Below, in pieces: positions 1-7,388 of a stretch of DNA of 64,000 bases. A program made the position numbers and the translations under genes. The DNA lies in contig NZ_HG529270.1 in NCBI RefSeq assembly GCF_000499525.1, forward strand, positions 1 through 64,000, in the 5' to 3' direction. How positions within the stretch are numbered: the stretch's first letter is position 1; each line of letters begins with the position of its first letter. The notes under the pieces were generated by a model. The model was not told the origin of the DNA. It saw only the letters and a list, made by a program, of their open reading frames with translations, and did no database searches. Source of the DNA: Faecalimicrobium dakarense (GTDB taxonomy: Bacteria > Bacillota > Clostridia > Peptostreptococcales > Peptostreptococcaceae).

Positions 1-198
1 CAAGATGATTTAATAGATGCATTGACAGTAGGTGTGCTAGCATCTAAAGTAGATTCTCCAGTAGTTATAGTAGGCAATGATTTAAATGATAAGCAAGCAA
101 GTTCATTATCTAAAAAACAGCCTAAGGAGATAACTCAGGTTGGTGGAAATGGAAATGAAAATGCATTCAATAAATTAGTGAATATGTTTAAGAAATAA
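1..198 (+). CDS. C-terminal end of a CWB2-repeat cell-surface protein (partial)
   Basis: The reading frame is open from the first base and codes 65 residues before TAA, so the gene begins outside the window. The residues match the last part of the third CWB2 (PF04122) repeat of the next gene: QDDLIDAL, SPVVIVG, then EITQVGGNGNEN and a short tail ending NMFKK. CWB2 repeats bind the anionic wall polymer and hold surface proteins non-covalently to the peptidoglycan layer. The last 65 codons and the trailing 60 or so bases closely resemble those of the neighbour at 446-2455, so the two are probably tandem duplicates. The N-terminal functional domain cannot be seen. Confidence 0.9.
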   Translation, partial: QDDLIDALTVGVLASKVDSPVVIVGNDLNDKQASSLSKKQPKEITQVGGNGNENAFNKLVNMFKK

Positions 199-217
199 TC
201 TGGAGGTACTATTATAA

Positions 218-270
218 TTGTGGGTATTATTTCTATGATTAGTTTCCATCATTGAAAGACATTGGGATAA
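218..270 (+). repeat. Dispersed element A, degenerate copy 1
   Basis: It begins ATTGTGGGTATTATTTCTATG and continues with a diverged version of the conserved loop found at 2473, 3815, 15665 and 18926. The 3' CCACG arm is lost here (AAGACATTG instead), so the stem seen in the other copies cannot form. It lies at the same distance from the upstream stop codon as the copy after the paralogous gene, so it was probably duplicated along with that gene. Confidence 0.55.
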
Positions 271-279
271 TAGTATATA

Positions 280-318
280 GAGAGTACATTGAAGTGATAT
301 TCAATGTACTCTTTTATT
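280..318 (+). terminator. Rho-independent terminator (family B)
   Basis: The arms AGAGTACATTGAA and TTCAATGTACTCT flank a short loop and are followed by a T-rich run. It belongs to the group of near-identical terminators also seen at 36267, 38160, 50832 and 60112. Confidence 0.85.
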
Positions 319-445
319 TTGTTGATAAAAAATAATAAAATAAATCAAAAAAATACAAAAAATAACAATATTTATTGTGTATAATAACAGTATGTATGCA
401 ATAAGTTAATTATATTTAATTTATTATAAATAGAGGGAGAGTAAT

Positions 446-2455
446 ATGAAAAAATACAATAAAAATAGGGGGATTATATTATCGGTAGCAGTAATAGCAG
501 CTAATCTACAAATCACAACGCTGTCACACGCATTAGAACCTAATATAAACCAAACTACACTAGAAAAAAACATAGAAGAACACGTTCCACAGACTTCTGA
601 TGATACAAAATCAGAAGTAGTAGCAGTAACAAATAGAATAGAACTAATATCAGCATTAGAAAATGAAAATGTAAAAATAATAGATATAAAAAATGACATA
701 GACTTACCTGAATGGACTATTATGTATATAAAAGGAAATGGAAAAGAAATAAGAGGAAATGGGAACGAAATAAGAACAGTTAAAGATCGCGAAAATAATT
801 TTATAGAATCATCACGTATGTATGTAGAGACAGATACGAAAATAGATAATTTAAAATTGAATAAAATACAGATAAGAGTAGAACATTATGAAATAAGTTT
901 AGATATAGTAAATAATAGTGAAATAAATAATGGACATGTTCTTTTTTGGGGGGATATAACATTAGAAAATGTAAAGGTAAATAGTGGATCAATATATGGT
1001 TATGGAAATATAATTGTGAATTCAAATAAAATGAAAAATAGCTCAATAACATATATTGGAGAAAAAGGAAAAACACTAAAGATAATCAATACTGAAATGA
1101 ATGGTAAATGGTATAGTATTGCACCAATACATTCAGAATCCGGAAATATTGAATTAGAGAATGTAAAAATAATAAACCCGGGAAATCACGCAATATATAC
1201 AATGGGAAGTAAAGACTTAGGGACCAGTATAAGAATAAAAGGAACATTAGAGATAGATGATGCAAAAAAAGACGCAATAGTTTTGACTAGAGATTATGAT
1301 TGGAACACAGAAAATCCACCAGAATTAAATAAAAATCCATTAGAACTGTATATAGACGGAGATATAAAGCAAAAAGGAGATACATACACAATAAAGGCAG
1401 AAGAAGGACCATATACTAAGATATATTATGATGAGAGTAAAATAAAAAAAGTAATTGATAAATGGTCACATGTGTATTATAGCACGAAAAATAGAGAAGG
1501 AAATGAACCACAATCTACTGTACATACAAATAAATTAGTGGGAGAGGATAGATATCAAACAGCTATAAAAATAAGCAATGAAAAATCTGGAGAGGCAACG
1601 CATGAAGGATGGATGGGAGCACGAAATGTAATAATAGTAAACTCAAATTCAATAGTAGATGCACTTAGTGCAACACCATTTGCAAATCTTAATAGTGCAC
1701 CAATACTTCTAACAGAAAAAAACAAATTAAATAGTGAAACTAAAAAAGAAATATCAAGACTTGGAGCTGAAAATGTCTATGTAATAGGTGGGGAGAGTGT
1801 TGTATCAAATTCAGTTATAAATGAGTTAAAAGCTATGGATATTACTGTAGAGAGAATAAGCGGAAAAGATAGATATGAGACATCTTTAGAAATAGCTAAA
1901 ATACTAAGTGATTATATAAGACCTATATCAAACATAGCAGTTGTAAATGGAGTAACAGGACTTCCTGATGCAGTAAGTATTGCACCAATTGCAGCTAATA
2001 AAAATATGCCAATAATATTGGCATCACCAAGTGAAGGAACTAAGTTATTTGATCAATACATAAAAGAGAATAATATAAAAAAATCTTACGTTATAGGAAA
2101 TAAAGCAGCTATATCAAATGAAATAGCTAATAAACTCCCAAATCCAGAAAGATTAGGTGGAATAGATAGAAATGAGACTAATGCAGTTATATTAGAAAAG
2201 TTCTATACAGATGATAAATTAGAGAATATATTCATTGTTAAAGATGGAATGAAGAAGCAAGATGATTTAATAGATGCACTGGCAGTAGGTACGTTAACAT
2301 TTAGAGGGAATTCTCCTGTAGTTATAGTAGGAAATGATTTAAATAATCAGCAAGAAAATTTTTTATCTAAAAAACAGCCTAAGGAGATAACTCAAGTTGG
2401 TGGAAATGGAAATGAAAATGTATTTAATAAGTTAGTAAATATGTTTAAGAATTAA
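446..2455 (+). CDS. Secreted surface protein with beta-helix-like N-terminal domain and three CWB2 repeats
   Basis: This 669-residue protein is probably exported and attached to the cell wall. A Sec signal peptide covers about residues 1-30 (KKYNKNR, then a hydrophobic stretch, cut near SHA-LE). Residues about 60-330 show short repeating strands with many Asn, Ile and Gly (ENVKI, NNSEI, NSNKM), as in right-handed beta-helix or pectate-lyase-like surface proteins; no catalytic motif is evident. Three CWB2 repeats follow (about 362-460, 463-560, 566-669), with LVGEDRYQTA, RISGKDRYETS and RLGGIDRNETN marking each start. GGGAG lies 7 bases before the ATG. It probably arose by tandem duplication with the truncated gene upstream. 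The wall-anchoring role is well supported; the ligand or activity of the N-terminal domain is unknown. Confidence 0.85.
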   Translation: MKKYNKNRGIILSVAVIAANLQITTLSHALEPNINQTTLEKNIEEHVPQTSDDTKSEVVAVTNRIELISALENENVKIIDIKNDIDLPEWTIMYIKGNGKEIRGNGNEIRTVKDRENNFIESSRMYVETDTKIDNLKLNKIQIRVEHYEISLDIVNNSEINNGHVLFWGDITLENVKVNSGSIYGYGNIIVNSNKMKNSSITYIGEKGKTLKIINTEMNGKWYSIAPIHSESGNIELENVKIINPGNHAIYTMGSKDLGTSIRIKGTLEIDDAKKDAIVLTRDYDWNTENPPELNKNPLELYIDGDIKQKGDTYTIKAEEGPYTKIYYDESKIKKVIDKWSHVYYSTKNREGNEPQSTVHTNKLVGEDRYQTAIKISNEKSGEATHEGWMGARNVIIVNSNSIVDALSATPFANLNSAPILLTEKNKLNSETKKEISRLGAENVYVIGGESVVSNSVINELKAMDITVERISGKDRYETSLEIAKILSDYIRPISNIAVVNGVTGLPDAVSIAPIAANKNMPIILASPSEGTKLFDQYIKENNIKKSYVIGNKAAISNEIANKLPNPERLGGIDRNETNAVILEKFYTDDKLENIFIVKDGMKKQDDLIDALAVGTLTFRGNSPVVIVGNDLNNQQENFLSKKQPKEITQVGGNGNENVFNKLVNMFKN

Positions 2456-2472
2456 TTTGGATATACTATTAT

Positions 2473-2522
2473 AATCGTGGGTATTATTCCTATGATTCGT
2501 CTCCACCATTGAAATCCACGAA
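2473..2522 (+). repeat. Dispersed element A, copy 2
   Basis: TCGTGG at 2475-2480 pairs with CCACGA at 2516-2521 and closes a roughly 35-base loop that contains TTCGTCTCCACC and ATTGAAAT. A terminator hairpin follows directly. The loop is more conserved between copies than the outer bases. Confidence 0.75.
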
Positions 2523-2553
2523 TACTCATATCCATTGGATATGAGTATTTTTA
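2521..2553 (+). terminator. Rho-independent terminator after the CWB2 gene
   Basis: AATACTCATATCC pairs with GGATATGAGTATT around a very short loop, followed by T residues. It overlaps the last base of element A copy 2. Confidence 0.85.
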
Positions 2554-2671
2554 ATGTGTTTAAAATTTATTAAAAATTAAAGTACAATACATAAAATTAG
2601 AAACATTAAATCGAATTATATTTTACATTTTGGAAATAATAAAATAGATATTTATTAAGGAGGAAAATAAA

Positions 2672-3052
2672 ATGCAAAGAGGGAATTTAAAATGTAATGC
2701 AACTGATTGTGCGCATAACCTAGATTATGACTGTAAAGCAGGTGCCATACATGTAAGTGGACTTGGTGCAGTATCGATTGAAGGGACTAGTTGTACAAGT
2801 TTTGTAGATAGAGATAGTAGCAGTCTTGTAAATAGTCTAGCGGGAAGTCCTGAAGAGAAAGAATCATTCTTTAATAGTTCTAATAGCAGTTTTGTAAATA
2901 GTGTAGGTGATTCAACTACAAAACCATGCGATATAAAATGTGAGGCTCATAATTGTATATATAATGAAAATAAAGAATGTCATGCAGAAAATGTTGAAAT
3001 AGATGCAGACAATGCATATTGCGAGTCTTTTAATTATGAAGAACATGTTTAA
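2672..3052 (+). CDS. DUF1540 domain protein with two Cys-rich repeats
   Basis: The product has 126 residues and is Cys-rich. Two DUF1540 units are visible: residues about 5-44 (C-x4-C-x7-C, then GAVSIEGTSCTSF) and about 86-121 (C-x4-C-x7-C, ending DADNAYCESF). A Ser/Asn-rich linker joins them. The family is common in spore-forming Firmicutes and its conserved Cys pattern suggests metal binding, but its function is not established. There is no signal peptide. A strong AAGGAGG lies 8 bases before the ATG, and a terminator follows, so the gene is probably transcribed alone. Confidence 0.85.
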   Translation: MQRGNLKCNATDCAHNLDYDCKAGAIHVSGLGAVSIEGTSCTSFVDRDSSSLVNSLAGSPEEKESFFNSSNSSFVNSVGDSTTKPCDIKCEAHNCIYNENKECHAENVEIDADNAYCESFNYEEHV

Positions 3053-3061
3053 TACTATAAC

Positions 3062-3101
3062 AAAATACGCTTCTTAAAAATATTGATGGAAGCGTATTTG
3101 A
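3062..3101 (+). terminator. Rho-independent terminator after the DUF1540 gene
   Basis: AAAATACGCTTC pairs with GAAGCGTATTT across a 15-base loop. The T run is short. Confidence 0.7.
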
Positions 3102-3120
3102 ATACTTGTATTTAATTTAT

Positions 3121-3240
3121 TTAAATAAGTTTATCTTGAACAAAGGTACGTCCGTTGTCATATTTGTAGCTGCGTATAGATAAAGTTATAATTTTATCAT
3201 CTGTTGTTACTTTTATATCTGATTTAATTAGAAAAAAGAA
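3121..3240 (-). pseudogene. Short gene fragment, minus strand, C-terminal end
   Basis: Read on the minus strand, this gives an open stretch of about 39 codons ending at TAA (3123-3121), containing SDIKVTTDDKIITLSIRSY and then YDNGRTFVQDKLI. The composition looks coding, but there is no start codon or ribosome-binding site. It resembles the end of a beta-strand extracellular domain protein (DUF3298/DUF4163 or copper-amine-oxidase-N type), too short to decide. Most likely it is what remains of a deleted gene. Confidence 0.3.
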
Positions 3241-3307
3241 TTAATGATTTAGAAAATAAATAGTTCTAAATTTTGATATATCATAAGCTAATATACATAA
3301 AATTCGA

Positions 3308-3356
3308 AAATAACTATATATAAGTATTAATATTACTTATATATAGTTATTTTTTA
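3308..3356 (+). terminator. Strong hairpin with T run
   Basis: An 18-bp nearly perfect stem (ATAACTATATATAAGTA against TACTTATATATAGTTAT) with a short loop is followed by TTTTTT. Nothing intact lies directly upstream on the plus strand, so it is probably a left-over terminator. On the minus strand the flanking A run would also allow function in that direction. Confidence 0.65.
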
Positions 3357-3491
3357 TAATATATTTATCATAATATTATATAACATAGTATCAAATTATA
3401 TAATATTTTAATAGCCCAACAAGCAAAATCACAATTATGATATTAAGTAGGTAGCTATAATAATTAGCTGAATATTTAAGTATGATAATAA

Positions 3492-3796
3492 ATGAGAAGT
3501 TATACTAAAAAGAATATTAGTGAAGAAATGTTAAATAATATTAGAAATAAAATTGCAAAAGTTAATAAGGAAATATAAAATAGATTAAATACTGTTATGA
3601 ATAGTATAGTAAATAATTTGCTAAAAGAGACGTTAGATGAATTGGAGCAAGATAAATTAAACCATAAGTGAGTTATCAATAGAAAGAACAGATGTAGAAG
3701 AAGTAATTGTAATAGAAGAATAGACAATTACATTAGGTCTTAGAAGATTTATCGGATCAAGTGTGTGTAGCAAATTATATTCTTTAATAAATATAT
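3492..3796 (+). pseudogene. Decayed small gene, interrupted by three stops
   Basis: One reading frame stays coding-like across about 300 bases but is broken by TAA, TGA and TAG: MRSYTKKNISEEMLNN..., then NRLNTVMNSIVNN..., then LSIERTDVEEVIVIEE and ITLGLRRFIGSSVCSKLY. The charged, helical character continues across the stops, as expected for a gene decaying by point mutation. I do not recognise the family. No ribosome-binding site is visible before the ATG. Confidence 0.35.
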
Positions 3797-3813
3797 AATT
3801 TAAGCATTAGTTA

Positions 3814-3862
3814 ATCGTGGTTATGATTGTAGTGAATCGTCTCCACCATTGAAATCCACGAA
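3814..3862 (+). repeat. Dispersed element A, copy 3
   Basis: TCGTGG (3815-3820) and CCACGA (3856-3861) form a perfect 6-bp stem around the conserved loop (GTGAATCGTCTCCACC, then ATTGAAAT). It is followed at once by a terminator hairpin. It lies after the decayed gene at 3492. Confidence 0.75.
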
Positions 3863-3895
3863 AACTCATATCTAATAGCAGATATGAGTTTTTTA
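3861..3895 (+). terminator. Rho-independent terminator
   Basis: AAAACTCATATC pairs with GATATGAGTTTT around an 8-base loop and is followed by T residues. It shares ACTCATATC with the terminators at 2521, 18957 and 44397. Confidence 0.85.
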
Positions 3896-3913
3896 CTTGT
3901 CAAAAAAAATATA

Positions 3914-3943
3914 TTGACAAAAACAAAATAGTAGGATTATAAT
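3914..3943 (+). promoter_or_regulatory. Sigma-A promoter for the symporter leader
   Basis: TTGACA (3914-3919), an 18-base spacer and TATAAT (3938-3943): both boxes match the consensus. It lies 32 bases before the leader-peptide start and drives the attenuated symporter transcript. Confidence 0.8.
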
Positions 3944-3975
3944 AAAATAACAATTTAAAGAATGGAGGAAATATT

Positions 3976-4053
3976 ATGAAAATTACAAATTCGAAAACAA
4001 CAATAACATCACAATTTAATAGAGTACTCTTGTTAGTAGCCGACTTAATTTAG
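3976..4053 (+). CDS. Leader peptide of the symporter operon, rich in Leu/Val/Ile at its end
   Basis: A 25-codon reading frame has a good ribosome-binding site (GGAGG, 7 bases before the ATG) and sits 32 bases after a consensus promoter. It reads MKITNSKTTITSQFNRVLLLVADLI. The cluster VLLLVADLI sits directly before the stop codon, as expected for a regulatory peptide that senses branched-chain aminoacyl-tRNA supply. The stop codon region itself (TAGCAATTG, 4051-4059) is perfectly complementary to CAATTGCTA (4103-4111) in the 5' arm and loop of the terminator downstream. This is seen in the sequence; the regulatory role is inference. It is too short to be a conventional protein gene. Confidence 0.65.
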   Translation: MKITNSKTTITSQFNRVLLLVADLI

Positions 4054-4147
4054 CAATTGTGTTTATTGATATATAAATTTATATTTATTACTGTCATAGA
4101 TGCAATTGCTACATTAGATAATTGTATCTATGACGGCTAATTTTTAT
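4051..4147 (+). promoter_or_regulatory. Transcription attenuator: antiterminator/terminator pair
   Basis: The terminator is a 15-bp stem, GTCATAGATGCAATT (4093-4107) with AATTGTATCTATGAC (4120-4134), followed by a T-rich run from 4141. The alternative pairing is TAGCAATTG (4051-4059) with CAATTGCTA (4103-4111), 9 bp, which takes up the top of the terminator's 5' arm. A ribosome finishing the leader peptide would cover 4051-4059 and leave the terminator free to form. A ribosome stalled in the Leu/Val codons would leave it exposed and favour read-through. Confidence 0.65.
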
Positions 4148-4159
4148 TTTACATAAAGT

Positions 4160-4290
4160 AAGCCTCATAGAATTATTATGAGGCTATTATTATATTATTT
4201 TTGATAAAATAAGCCTCATAGATTAATATGGGGCTTTAATTATATCCTAGGTGTAAAGCTCTATATATAACTATGGGGCTTTTATTTTAT
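4160..4290 (+). repeat. Three tandem degenerate hairpins before the symporter gene
   Basis: Three stem-loops follow each other: AGCCTCATA/TTATGAGGCT (4161-4185), AGCCTCATA/TATGGGGCT (4212-4235) and AGCTCTATA/TATGGGGCT (4258-4281). Each is followed by a T/A-rich stretch. The third copy differs from the first by changes that keep G-U pairing. They look like repeated weak terminators or mRNA-stability elements between the attenuator and the gene. Confidence 0.6.
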
Positions 4291-4379
4291 ATTATAGCAA
4301 AACTTTAGCAATGGACCTATATAGGCTGTTGACCAAATAGTTATGCTAAATGAATAAATTTAACTTAGGAGGAAATAAA

Positions 4380-5888
4380 ATGCAAGAAGATAGAGAACAA
4401 TGGGGAACTAAAATTGGATTTATACTTGCTGCAATTGGATCAGCAGTAGGTTTAGGTAATATATGGAGATTTCCTTATGTAGTATATTCAAATGGAGGAG
4501 GCGCATTCTTAATACCGTATTTATGTGCCATATTTACAGCAGGAATACCACTTTTAATATTAGAATACGGAATGGGACATAAGTTTAAAGGTTCAACACC
4601 ACTTTCTTTAGCAAGAGCAAACAAAAAATTTGAATGGATAGGATGGTGGCCGATAATTAGTTCGTCGGTTATATTATGCTATTACTCAATGATACTAAGT
4701 TGGGCAATTAAATACATGACTATGAGCTTTACTAAAGCTTGGGGTCAAGATTCTAATTCATTTTTTTATAATGATTTCTTAAACTTATCAGATTCACCGC
4801 TTAATTTTGAAGGAATAGTTTGGCCGATATTAATAGGTATTGCGATAATATGGATTATAAATTGGTTTATATGTTACAAAGGAATAAAATCAGGGATAGA
4901 AAAAACTAGCAAGATATTATTGCCATCTCTATTAGCAATAATGATAATAATTGTTATAAGAGGTGTTACTTTAGAAGGTGCAAGTGTTGGGTTAAATACA
5001 TTATTTACACCAGATTGGGATAAGGTAAAAAATCCTCAAGTTTGGATAGTTGCATATGGACAAGTATTTTTCTCATTAAGTATAGGTACTGGTATAATGA
5101 TGACATATTCAAGTTACTTACCTAATAAGACTGATATAAATAACAGTGCATTTATGACTGCATTTGCTAACTGTGGATTTGAGTTTTTATCGGCTATAGG
5201 AGTATTTGCAATACTTGGAGTAATGGCTACAAGCCAAGGTTTACCTATGGAAGAAGTTGTTACAGGTGGAATAGGGCTAGCATTTATAGCTTTTCCTAAG
5301 GTATTTACAATGATGGGGATATGGGGAAATATATTAGGAGTTTTATTTTTTTCTTGTCTAGTGTTTGCAGGTATAACATCATCAGTTTCCTTAGTAGAAG
5401 CAATATCATCAGCTATAATGGATAAGTTTGGTGGGGAGCGTAAAAAAGTTGTTACATGTATGTGTTTAATAGGATTTACTGCAAGTATAGTATTTGCAAG
5501 TAATGCAGGTTTATATTTACTAGATATTATGGATAACTTTATAAATAATTATGGAATAGTTGTAGTTGGATTATTAGAAGCTTTTGTTATCGGATGGATA
5601 ATTAAGCCTAAGGTTATAAGAGAACATACAAATAAGATATCTTATTTTAAAATCGGTAAGTGGTGGGATATAATTATAAAATATGTAACACCTACTTTAT
5701 TAACAATAACCTTAGTTCAAAGTCTTATAAATGAGTTTAAAAGTCCTTATGAAGGTTATGATTTAATATCTTTATTATTATATGGCTGGGCTGTTATAGC
5801 CCTTGGAATTATAGGTGGATTATTAATTAGTAAAAAACCTTGGAAGAATAGTAAGTTAGAGAATATAAGTAGTAAGGAGATAGTGTAA
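4380..5888 (+). CDS. Neurotransmitter:sodium symporter (NSS/SNF) family transporter
   Basis: This integral membrane protein imports an amino acid with Na+. It has 502 residues and about 11-12 membrane segments. The N-terminal family signature is clear: WGTKIGFILAAIGSAVGLGNIWRFPYV, the unwound TM1 region that binds Na+ and substrate in LeuT/MhsT. I chose ATG 4380 rather than an in-frame ATG at 4350 because TTAGGAGG lies 7 bases before 4380 and nothing suitable precedes 4350. Its stop is followed immediately by the small-subunit gene. The leader peptide ends in Leu/Leu/Leu/Val/Ala/Asp/Leu/Ile, which suggests a branched-chain or other hydrophobic substrate, as for MhsT; that is inference, and the family also carries Met, Ala, Trp and Tyr. 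Confidence 0.9.
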   Translation: MQEDREQWGTKIGFILAAIGSAVGLGNIWRFPYVVYSNGGGAFLIPYLCAIFTAGIPLLILEYGMGHKFKGSTPLSLARANKKFEWIGWWPIISSSVILCYYSMILSWAIKYMTMSFTKAWGQDSNSFFYNDFLNLSDSPLNFEGIVWPILIGIAIIWIINWFICYKGIKSGIEKTSKILLPSLLAIMIIIVIRGVTLEGASVGLNTLFTPDWDKVKNPQVWIVAYGQVFFSLSIGTGIMMTYSSYLPNKTDINNSAFMTAFANCGFEFLSAIGVFAILGVMATSQGLPMEEVVTGGIGLAFIAFPKVFTMMGIWGNILGVLFFSCLVFAGITSSVSLVEAISSAIMDKFGGERKKVVTCMCLIGFTASIVFASNAGLYLLDIMDNFINNYGIVVVGLLEAFVIGWIIKPKVIREHTNKISYFKIGKWWDIIIKYVTPTLLTITLVQSLINEFKSPYEGYDLISLLLYGWAVIALGIIGGLLISKKPWKNSKLENISSKEIV

Positions 5889-5996
5889 ATGACAAGTGTA
5901 TCAATAGGATTTTTTATATTAGGAGCAACAATTCTTTGGGGTGGATTTATGGTAACTTTAGCTATAACTATTAAGAATGAGAGAAAAACAAATTAA
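5889..5996 (+). CDS. Small membrane subunit of the amino-acid symporter (MetS-like)
   Basis: A 35-residue single-span peptide (MTSVSIGFFILGATILWGG, then a second half ending NERKTN) starts on the base after the symporter stop codon. NSS transporters of the MetP type need such a tiny partner (MetS, 'methionine/alanine importer small subunit'), encoded directly behind the large subunit. The size, the single hydrophobic helix with a basic cytoplasmic tail and the position all fit. It is too short for most gene callers. Confidence 0.8.
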   Translation: MTSVSIGFFILGATILWGGFMVTLAITIKNERKTN

Positions 5997-6126
5997 GTAA
6001 TATACTAAGATATAGTAGTATTTTTTTATTTTATTTATATACAAAAATATAGAATTTCATGAGTATATAGATTTTAAATATTTGTATAATTATGAAGTAT
6101 ATAATAAATAAAAATTAAATAGAAGG

Positions 6127-6166
6127 AAAATCAAGCTTTGCAGATTCCTGCAAAGCTTGATTTTTT
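6127..6166. terminator. Bidirectional terminator between convergent genes
   Basis: A 17-bp stem (AAAATCAAGCTTTGCAG with CTGCAAAGCTTGATTTT) around a 4-base loop has T residues on one side and A residues on the other. It therefore serves both the symporter operon (+) and the DUF5692 gene (-). Confidence 0.9.
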
Positions 6167-6167
6167 A

Positions 6168-7091
6168 TTATTCAGCAAATTCTTTTACTTCTTCATAGCA
6201 TTTTAAATCTGTATAAAGCTCACCTTTATATGGATTGATTTTTGTTTTTCTTACTTTGTAGATCATATAAACAAATAATGCTACATTAGCAAGAAGTGCA
6301 ATTAAACTTACAATAAATAATGCAGTTGGATTTTGTGTTGATTTAACAGCAAATTGTGATTCATCAATAAATGCAGGGTATGTCATTGCAAACATACACC
6401 AAAGAGCAAGTGTTTGTGCACGATGTTGTAACCAAGCACCTTTCTTAAGTGTAAAAGCAGTTACAGTTGGTGCGATTAGTAATGCAATACCACAGTACCA
6501 AGCATGGTCACCTAAACAGTTATAAGTATATGCAAAGTTCCAAAGATCATAAGCGATAATCCAGAACCAGCACATATCTGGCCATAACATATCCTTGCTC
6601 TTATCTTTACTAATACAGATTCCTACCCAACCTGTGATTGTAATTATATTTAAGATACCTGCAATACCATTTAAGTAGTTCCAAGAACCACTATACAACA
6701 TTATTCCTTCAAATACTTCTTTTGTAAGGCCTAGTGAGCCAATTTGGAAATCACGAGAAACAGCCTCGAGAATATTAATTGCAAGAATTAATGGAGGAAA
6801 ATATAAAACCCATTTATGACTAGTAGCATCTTTTAAGTGACGCATTAGCCAAAAACCAATACATCCTGCTAAAGCAGAATAAACTTTTGCGTAGTGGAAC
6901 CAGTCATTTACACTAGTACCCTTAGTGGTATTAGGCCATACAAATAATGTGAGAATGATTGGTAATATTATAAATAGTGCAACCCCACCCCATTTATAAC
7001 GGCGTCCAATTTCGTTTAATATAATTAATAAAATGAAAATTAAAAATAACATAAGCCAATTAGTAATTGGTTGTGATTCAAATAAAAACAT
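6168..7091 (-). CDS. DUF5692 family membrane protein, copy 1
   Basis: A 307-residue protein with about 8-9 hydrophobic helices and many Trp residues. It is the paralogue of the protein at 11676-12611. Shared blocks are EA-x2-RDFQI (about 109-117), CISKDK, WPDM, the segment IAYD-x-WNFAYTYNC-x2-DH-x2-YCG (C192, D195, H196, C200 here) and KGAWLQHRAQTLALW (about 217-231). The clustered Cys, Asp and His inside membrane-associated sequence could bind a metal; this is inference. The family has no assigned function that I know of. It lies on the opposite strand from the hypB-hypA operon and is separated from it by a TetR gene. Transcription probably starts in 7092-7360. Confidence 0.8.
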   Translation of the reverse strand: MFLFESQPITNWLMLFLIFILLIILNEIGRRYKWGGVALFIILPIILTLFVWPNTTKGTSVNDWFHYAKVYSALAGCIGFWLMRHLKDATSHKWVLYFPPLILAINILEAVSRDFQIGSLGLTKEVFEGIMLYSGSWNYLNGIAGILNIITITGWVGICISKDKSKDMLWPDMCWFWIIAYDLWNFAYTYNCLGDHAWYCGIALLIAPTVTAFTLKKGAWLQHRAQTLALWCMFAMTYPAFIDESQFAVKSTQNPTALFIVSLIALLANVALFVYMIYKVRKTKINPYKGELYTDLKCYEEVKEFAE

Positions 7092-7360
7092 AGTGTTACC
7101 CCCCTAATTAAATATATAAAGTATTGAATCAGGATTATTGTAGCATTATTAGTTAGAAAACGAAACATATTGTTAAAAATTTGATATTTATTGAAAAGTG
7201 TGAATTTTTAGTGTTTATCATGTTCAGATAAATATTTGAATATTCAAGGATAGGGGGATAAATAGTAAGAGAATTTATGTATCTTTTAATTTGATGTATT
7301 AATATAGATTTGGTGGTATGCGCCATACTATAATTAATAATACTTTGATAAAAATTAAAA
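7092..7360. other. Upstream region of DUF5692 copy 1
   Basis: No coding sequence is apparent. It should hold the promoter of the minus-strand DUF5692 gene. GTATG-CGC-CATAC (7316-7328) is a short inverted repeat with a 3-base spacer that might bind a regulator; it stands out as the only GC-containing palindrome here. Confidence 0.35.
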
Positions 7361-7382
7361 AAGTCGCCTCATTAGCGACTCT
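7355..7382 (-). terminator. Terminator of the TetR gene
   Basis: On the minus strand AGTCGC, a 7-base loop and GCGACT are followed by TTTTTT. It lies 7 bases beyond the tetR stop codon. Confidence 0.8.
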
Positions 7383-7388
7383 TTCCAT

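Noticed and set aside
7316-7328. NikR operator upstream of DUF5692 copy 1
   Set aside because: GTATG/CATAC arms resemble half sites, but the spacer is 3 bases instead of about 16, and no nikR gene is in view.
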